From the NCBI RefSeq assembly GCF_030272615.1, contig NC_081406.1:475498900-475562899 (forward strand): DNA of 64,000 bases, given 5' to 3'. The notes under the pieces are model-generated. The model saw nothing but the letters and a program-made list of their open reading frames with translations. It was not told the origin of the DNA and did not search any database. Made by a program: the position numbers and the translations under genes. The stretch comes from Cryptomeria japonica. Taxonomy: Eukaryota > Streptophyta > Pinopsida > Cupressales > Cupressaceae. Positions 60,701 through 64,000 of the stretch are shown piece after piece; position 1 is the stretch's first letter, and the number at the start of each line of letters is the position of its first letter.

Positions 60701-61871
60701 GGAATTTGGGAAGCTCGGTCTTGAGCCTATAAATACAAGTTCTCTCCTCTTTTGGTATGCTATTTTTTTGATAACAAAGTGCTGCTGAAATTTAATAGTT
60801 TCTCTTGCTTCAGGGTTGAGTGACTCCTAGCTTCTTCTAGTTTCGAGTTTGAAAGATAACTCCTAGCCGATTGTGCTGCAGCTTCATCTAGAGGTTATCA
60901 CGGTATTCCAATGGAGATGTTTGCTCTCAGTTTTTGAGTTTTGTGTGGATCCAATGTTTTCTATTGGTGTGTGAGTGGTGTTTGTTTCGTTTTTGGAGTG
61001 TGAAAAACCTATATGCTGATTTGAGTTTATACTCATATTGACTGGTGGTTTGGACCGATTTTTGTGGGTATTGGCACATTCTTTCTCAAAGATCTGAGCT
61101 CTCTTATGCCTAAGGTTCCGTGATTTTTGATGAAGACATTGATTTTTGCTGCTGGTCATACCTTTTAGCTAGTCGTACCATCTTGCCTAGGCTGCATTGG
61201 GATTCATGCTATCTATTGAGTTGCTGGTTTGGGACTTGGAACGATTGGAAGTTGAATGCCTAGCTCTTATGGTGTCTTTGCTTTCAGTTTGAGCTCATTC
61301 AGAGAAGAATCAAGGAAGTTATGAACATTTGAAGCTATCCGGTGTTGTTGGTTGAAATAAATCATTCTGCAGCTGTTGCATATCAGACGATGTATTGCTG
61401 TTCTAAACCCAGCATTTTCATTATAAATTATCAGCTTTTTGTTTAGGATTGATTCTCTAACTTCTTGAATCATAGTAGCATTGTTTTCTTATGATGCTTC
61501 ATTGTTAGCTTATTGTAATTCGCTGTTATAGTAGTACTAAAAATCGCTCCTTAATTTCTAGGTTTTGAAGCTAAACTTGTTACCCACTGAACAAGTGGAA
61601 GTTACTGCCAATTTATTATTCTATTACTTTCCAGCATATGATATTAACACTCCCACTGAATAAGTGGTTTTTTTATTGCCTGCTGAGAAGTGGAAGTGGC
61701 TGGTTACCTCGTCAATTTGTATTCTCTTTAATTTTCTAGTATGTTTTTCCAAGTTGTTATCTAATACTCCCACTGAATAGGTGGTTGAGTTTGCTGGATT
61801 TTCTTATGCTAACATTAACGGGTGTAAATTCCTTTTGTTTTAGACTAAAAAAAAATTAAGGGGATATTTCA
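60701..61871 (+). mobile_element. 5' LTR (right part) of Ty3/gypsy element
   Basis: The right end GGGGATATTTCA lies one base before a primer-binding-site-like TGGTATAAGAGC. A TATA box (CCTATAAATACAAG, 60,727-60,740) gives a likely promoter, and the sequence after it is R-U5. The left end was not found and may lie as far as about 60,100. The U5 part contains three copies of a CCCACTGAAYARGTGG hairpin motif. Confidence 0.6.
61585..61785. repeat. Three CCCACTGAAYARGTGG hairpin motifs in U5
   Basis: CCCACTGAACAAGTGG (about 61,584), CCCACTGAATAAGTGG (about 61,652) and CCCACTGAATAGGTGG (about 61,769) each form a short stem of CCACT/AGTGG type with a five-base loop. A related GAGAAGTGGAAGTGG lies between. 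Confidence 0.75.
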
Positions 61872-61872
61872 G

Positions 61873-61884
61873 TGGTATAAGAGC
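61873..61884 (+). promoter_or_regulatory. Primer-binding site variant
   Basis: TGGTATAAGAGC differs from the tRNA-iMet site TGGTATCAGAGC by one base (C to A), following the LTR end after one base. Confidence 0.8.
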
Positions 61885-63026
61885 TGGTCTTCCTGCTAGC
61901 TTGTGAATTCAATTGATAGAAGTTCTTTGTGATTGATAGAGAAATTAGATACTATAACAGAGAACAAAAAATATAGTAGTTTCAAATTCCTTCAGTTCCT
62001 ATTCAAGAGACATTCTTAGTAGTTATCGGAAACCGGGTGGGAACGGTTGAAACAATGGTCGAAGAACGACCAACCCTAGAGGGCTCTCTTGAAGTCAAAG
62101 CAGAAAAGAAGTTTGATGCTATGTTAAACATGATGGCCAATTTTCTTGCTAAGATGCATTAGAATATTACTCCTATTCAACAAAACCATGGGGCCAAAGC
62201 GAGTACTTCCAATACAAATACCAATGGAAGGAATGTGGGACAAAATGTGGAAACACCTGAAGGATCAGTTCCTAGGCCACTTCAACCTACATTCATATAA
62301 AGGGAGGTACCACCTGTCGAAGCTGAAGTACCTTTGGTAGATGAGGTGAGGAATAACTACATGGAGTTTATTTCTCTTCCCACTGAGATTTGAGACATCC
62401 TCTCATTGGATTAGTATGTGAACCAAAAAGAAGAGGAGGTGGAATATATGAGAATCACACTCCTCCAGTTTCAAGAGACTACTAGCAAGACCTTGGTAGA
62501 GTCACCTTAGCTCACTATGACCAAAGTGACAAGTGTTTAGCTAGATCATGGTTTCAGAAGTTAGATAACAACCTGTCATTAAGGCCTATGCCCGAAGAAG
62601 ATGCTATCAAGTTTGCTACTCTACATTTGGATGGGGCCGCCCATGAATGTTGGTATCACGGTTTGGTCATTCTTGGCCATAACCTCATTGTCACCTATGA
62701 GGAGTTCACCAACAAACTCATTGAAAGATTTGACACCAAGGATCTTGAGGTGAAATTTTGTTAACTTGCCCAACTAAAACAATAAAGCTCACTTGACACA
62801 TTTATTTCTGATTTTTAGAGGCTTTCTGTGATGGTCCCTAACATCACTAAAGAGAGCTTTGTAGTTCTTTTTTCAGAAGGACCAAAGGAACCATTGAAAG
62901 GGTGGGTGAAGGCTTTCGATCCAGCAACATTGGCTGAAGCAATTAAGAAATCCAAAAGTATGGAGTTGGCTGCCCCAAAGTCAAAATTTCAATCAAAGCC
63001 CTTTGCTCATAAGGACAAGAGGTTTC

Positions 63027-63031
63027 CAAAT
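63027..63031. repeat. 5-bp target duplication (caaat) of nested solo LTR
   Basis: caaat precedes TGTTTACCGC and recurs at 63,369-63,373 after GACTACA. Excluding the insert and one caaat leaves the gag frame continuous. Confidence 0.85.
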
Positions 63032-63368
63032 TGTTTACCGCTACAACTGATAAATAAAATACAAGAAATATTAATGTACATGACAACGCATACCAGACAC
63101 GACAGTAAAATATATCTTTATTCGCACATGCAACTATTACAGAGAAGAAGACTAGAGATGGTCGGCCAAGGATTACAATTCACTGACTAATCGTACTACC
63201 TTCCTTGGCGGTACACAACATATTTAAAGGACCCGACGATTGGCGAGAGGTACACAACTGTCAACCAACTGACACATTAACTATCCAAGAGTGACAACCC
63301 ACTTAATACAAACAATTAATACATTGGCAGATATCAAATATAACCATAAGCATTTTATGCCGACTACA
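63032..63368 (-). mobile_element. Solo LTR (337 bp) inside gag
   Basis: TGTTTACCGC to GCCGACTACA has TG/CA ends and is flanked by caaat. Read on the minus strand it has a TATA-like CCTTTAAATATG (about 63,220-63,231) and, about 105 bp downstream, AATAAAG (63,116-63,122), in the spacing expected of a short LTR. It interrupts gag just before the zinc knuckle. Confidence 0.85.
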
Positions 63369-63447
63369 CAAATCAGACCAATAAGTTCCTTTCTCGGATG
63401 GATGATGAGCTCTGAAGGAAGAATTTGTGCTATACTTGTAAGGAACC

Positions 63448-63481
63448 TATTGATGGGGCGATGTGTGAAAATGTCACAATA
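63448..63481. mobile_element. 34-bp insert with 5-bp flanking duplication in zinc knuckle
   Basis: The insert runs TATTGATGGGGCGATG to GTCACAATA, with TATTG/CAATA inverted ends, and is flanked by gaacc (63,443-63,447 and 63,482-63,486). It separates the CKEP and PW residues of the gag zinc knuckle. About 30 bases match the LTR-like terminus at 52,505-52,536. It may be all that remains of an inserted LTR element after internal deletion. Confidence 0.6.
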
Positions 63482-63707
63482 GAACCATGGGCCCTTGGTT
63501 GACAAGTGTTATGAAAAGGGCAATGCTCATTGCTTGGAGGCCTATTCTATAGATGGATTAGAATCTGATTTTTCAGAAGGGTTTGATTTGATGGGAAGTG
63601 AGTATGAAGAGGTTCTGGAAGAGGTAGAAGAAGACCAAGGAAGTGGGGGTGTTGAAATATTCCGAGCCAAATTTTTTTTTGGTTTTTCAATTTACAAACT
63701 CAAATAA

Positions 63708-64000
63708 ATGCACCCGTTAAGGTTAGAGGTTAAACCAAAACGTGCTGAAGCAACTCTAACCAGAATGTACACCAGGATCCCGATGTGGGCAAGGTGTGAG
63801 CATTGGTCAGAGGATCTAAAACAAAATGCTTATGCAGGAACTCTAACCAAGAATGGCGCCGGTGATGGCGAGCATATGGTCAGAGGATCTTCTACCTAAA
63901 TGCTGAAAGGGAACTCGACACCAAGTATGTGCTACCCAATCCAGTGTGGAGTGAGGGGCGACCATATGGCAGAGTAATTACAAATAACAATGCTTGAATG
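63708..64000. other. Region downstream of gag, unrecognised
   Basis: Contains ACTCTAACCA and GGTCAGAGGATCT-type phrases repeated twice each (about 63,749-63,760 and 63,839-63,850; 63,807-63,818 and 63,879-63,890), suggesting a roughly 70-90 bp decayed repeat. No protease or reverse transcriptase motif is seen before the window ends. Confidence 0.35.

Larger units (their letters stand above)
62055..63707 (+). pseudogene. gag: Ty3/gypsy gag with zinc knuckle, broken and twice interrupted
   Basis: From ATG 62,055 (MVEERPTLEGSLEVKAEKKF) the frame passes a linker, then the gag core: KFATLHLDGA, then HNLIVTYEEFTNKLIERFD, LDTFISDF and FVVLFSEGPKEPLKGWVKAF, then PATLAEAIKKSKSMEL. After the nested LTR it resumes with LSRMDDEL, a stop, then RKNLCYTCKEP, the first Cys pair of a CCHC zinc knuckle; the rest (KCYEKGNAH) follows a 34-bp insert and a frameshift. 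Errors include a frameshift in a C-run at 62,638-62,642 and many stops, several of them TAG or TAA where Gln is expected. It lies downstream of the LTR and primer-binding site and would be the particle protein of that element. Confidence 0.78.

Overview
This window looks like repeat-dominated nuclear DNA from a land plant with a large genome. I saw no gene with an intact, recognisable host-type reading frame. Nearly everything identifiable is plant transposon debris: LTR retrotransposons, a LINE, a SINE, a hAT DNA transposon, long AT/CA/CT microsatellites and tandem repeats. A gymnosperm such as a conifer would fit the very low gene density, the many old solo LTRs and the heavily nested insertions. 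That is inference; no single sequence here proves the species. Whether the window is intergenic or a giant intron cannot be decided from it.

Layout. 1-2.8 kb: AT-rich, unrecognised. 2.8-8.75 kb: the remains of a minus-strand coding unit with coiled-coil segments and many stops, product not recognised. 8,976-17,950: a solo-LTR-like element with a 5-bp target duplication (cattg). It carries a 5'-truncated LINE and microsatellites, and about 2.9 kb of it is tandemly duplicated almost perfectly. 18-24.3 kb: a non-autonomous Ty3/gypsy element of Tat/Ogre type (gag plus degenerate protease, no reverse transcriptase), with a SINE inserted in gag and a 3' LTR. 24.4-34.2 kb: two copies of one older repeat. 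Each is split by a different LTR (26,883-28,059 and 29,832-33,954) at positions only 11 bp apart. Copy 1 also holds a hierarchical tandem array at 25.3-26.6 kb. 34.2-43.5 kb: AT-rich DNA, a GC-rich foldback, Copia and Ty3 gag fragments, further LTR pieces and an array rich in a CCGAGTTT motif. 43,564-45,821: a Copia-type solo LTR. 46,061-46,858: a 399-bp tandem duplication resembling LTR promoter sequence. 47.2-54.2 kb: LTR ends with primer-binding sites and decayed internal regions on both strands. 55,171-57,274: a hAT element with a perfect 8-bp target duplication. 60.7-63.7 kb: LTR, primer-binding site and gag of another Ty3/gypsy element, interrupted by a 337-bp solo LTR and by a 34-bp insert.

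How the parts relate. The window is a record of insertion into insertion: target duplications of 5 bp (LTRs), 8 bp (hAT) and 12 bp (SINE) fix the order. Several stops in the gag frames are explained by C-to-T change in CAA, CAG or CGA codons, as expected for long-methylated plant repeats. Annotation was by eye; family names rest on motifs, not database searches.
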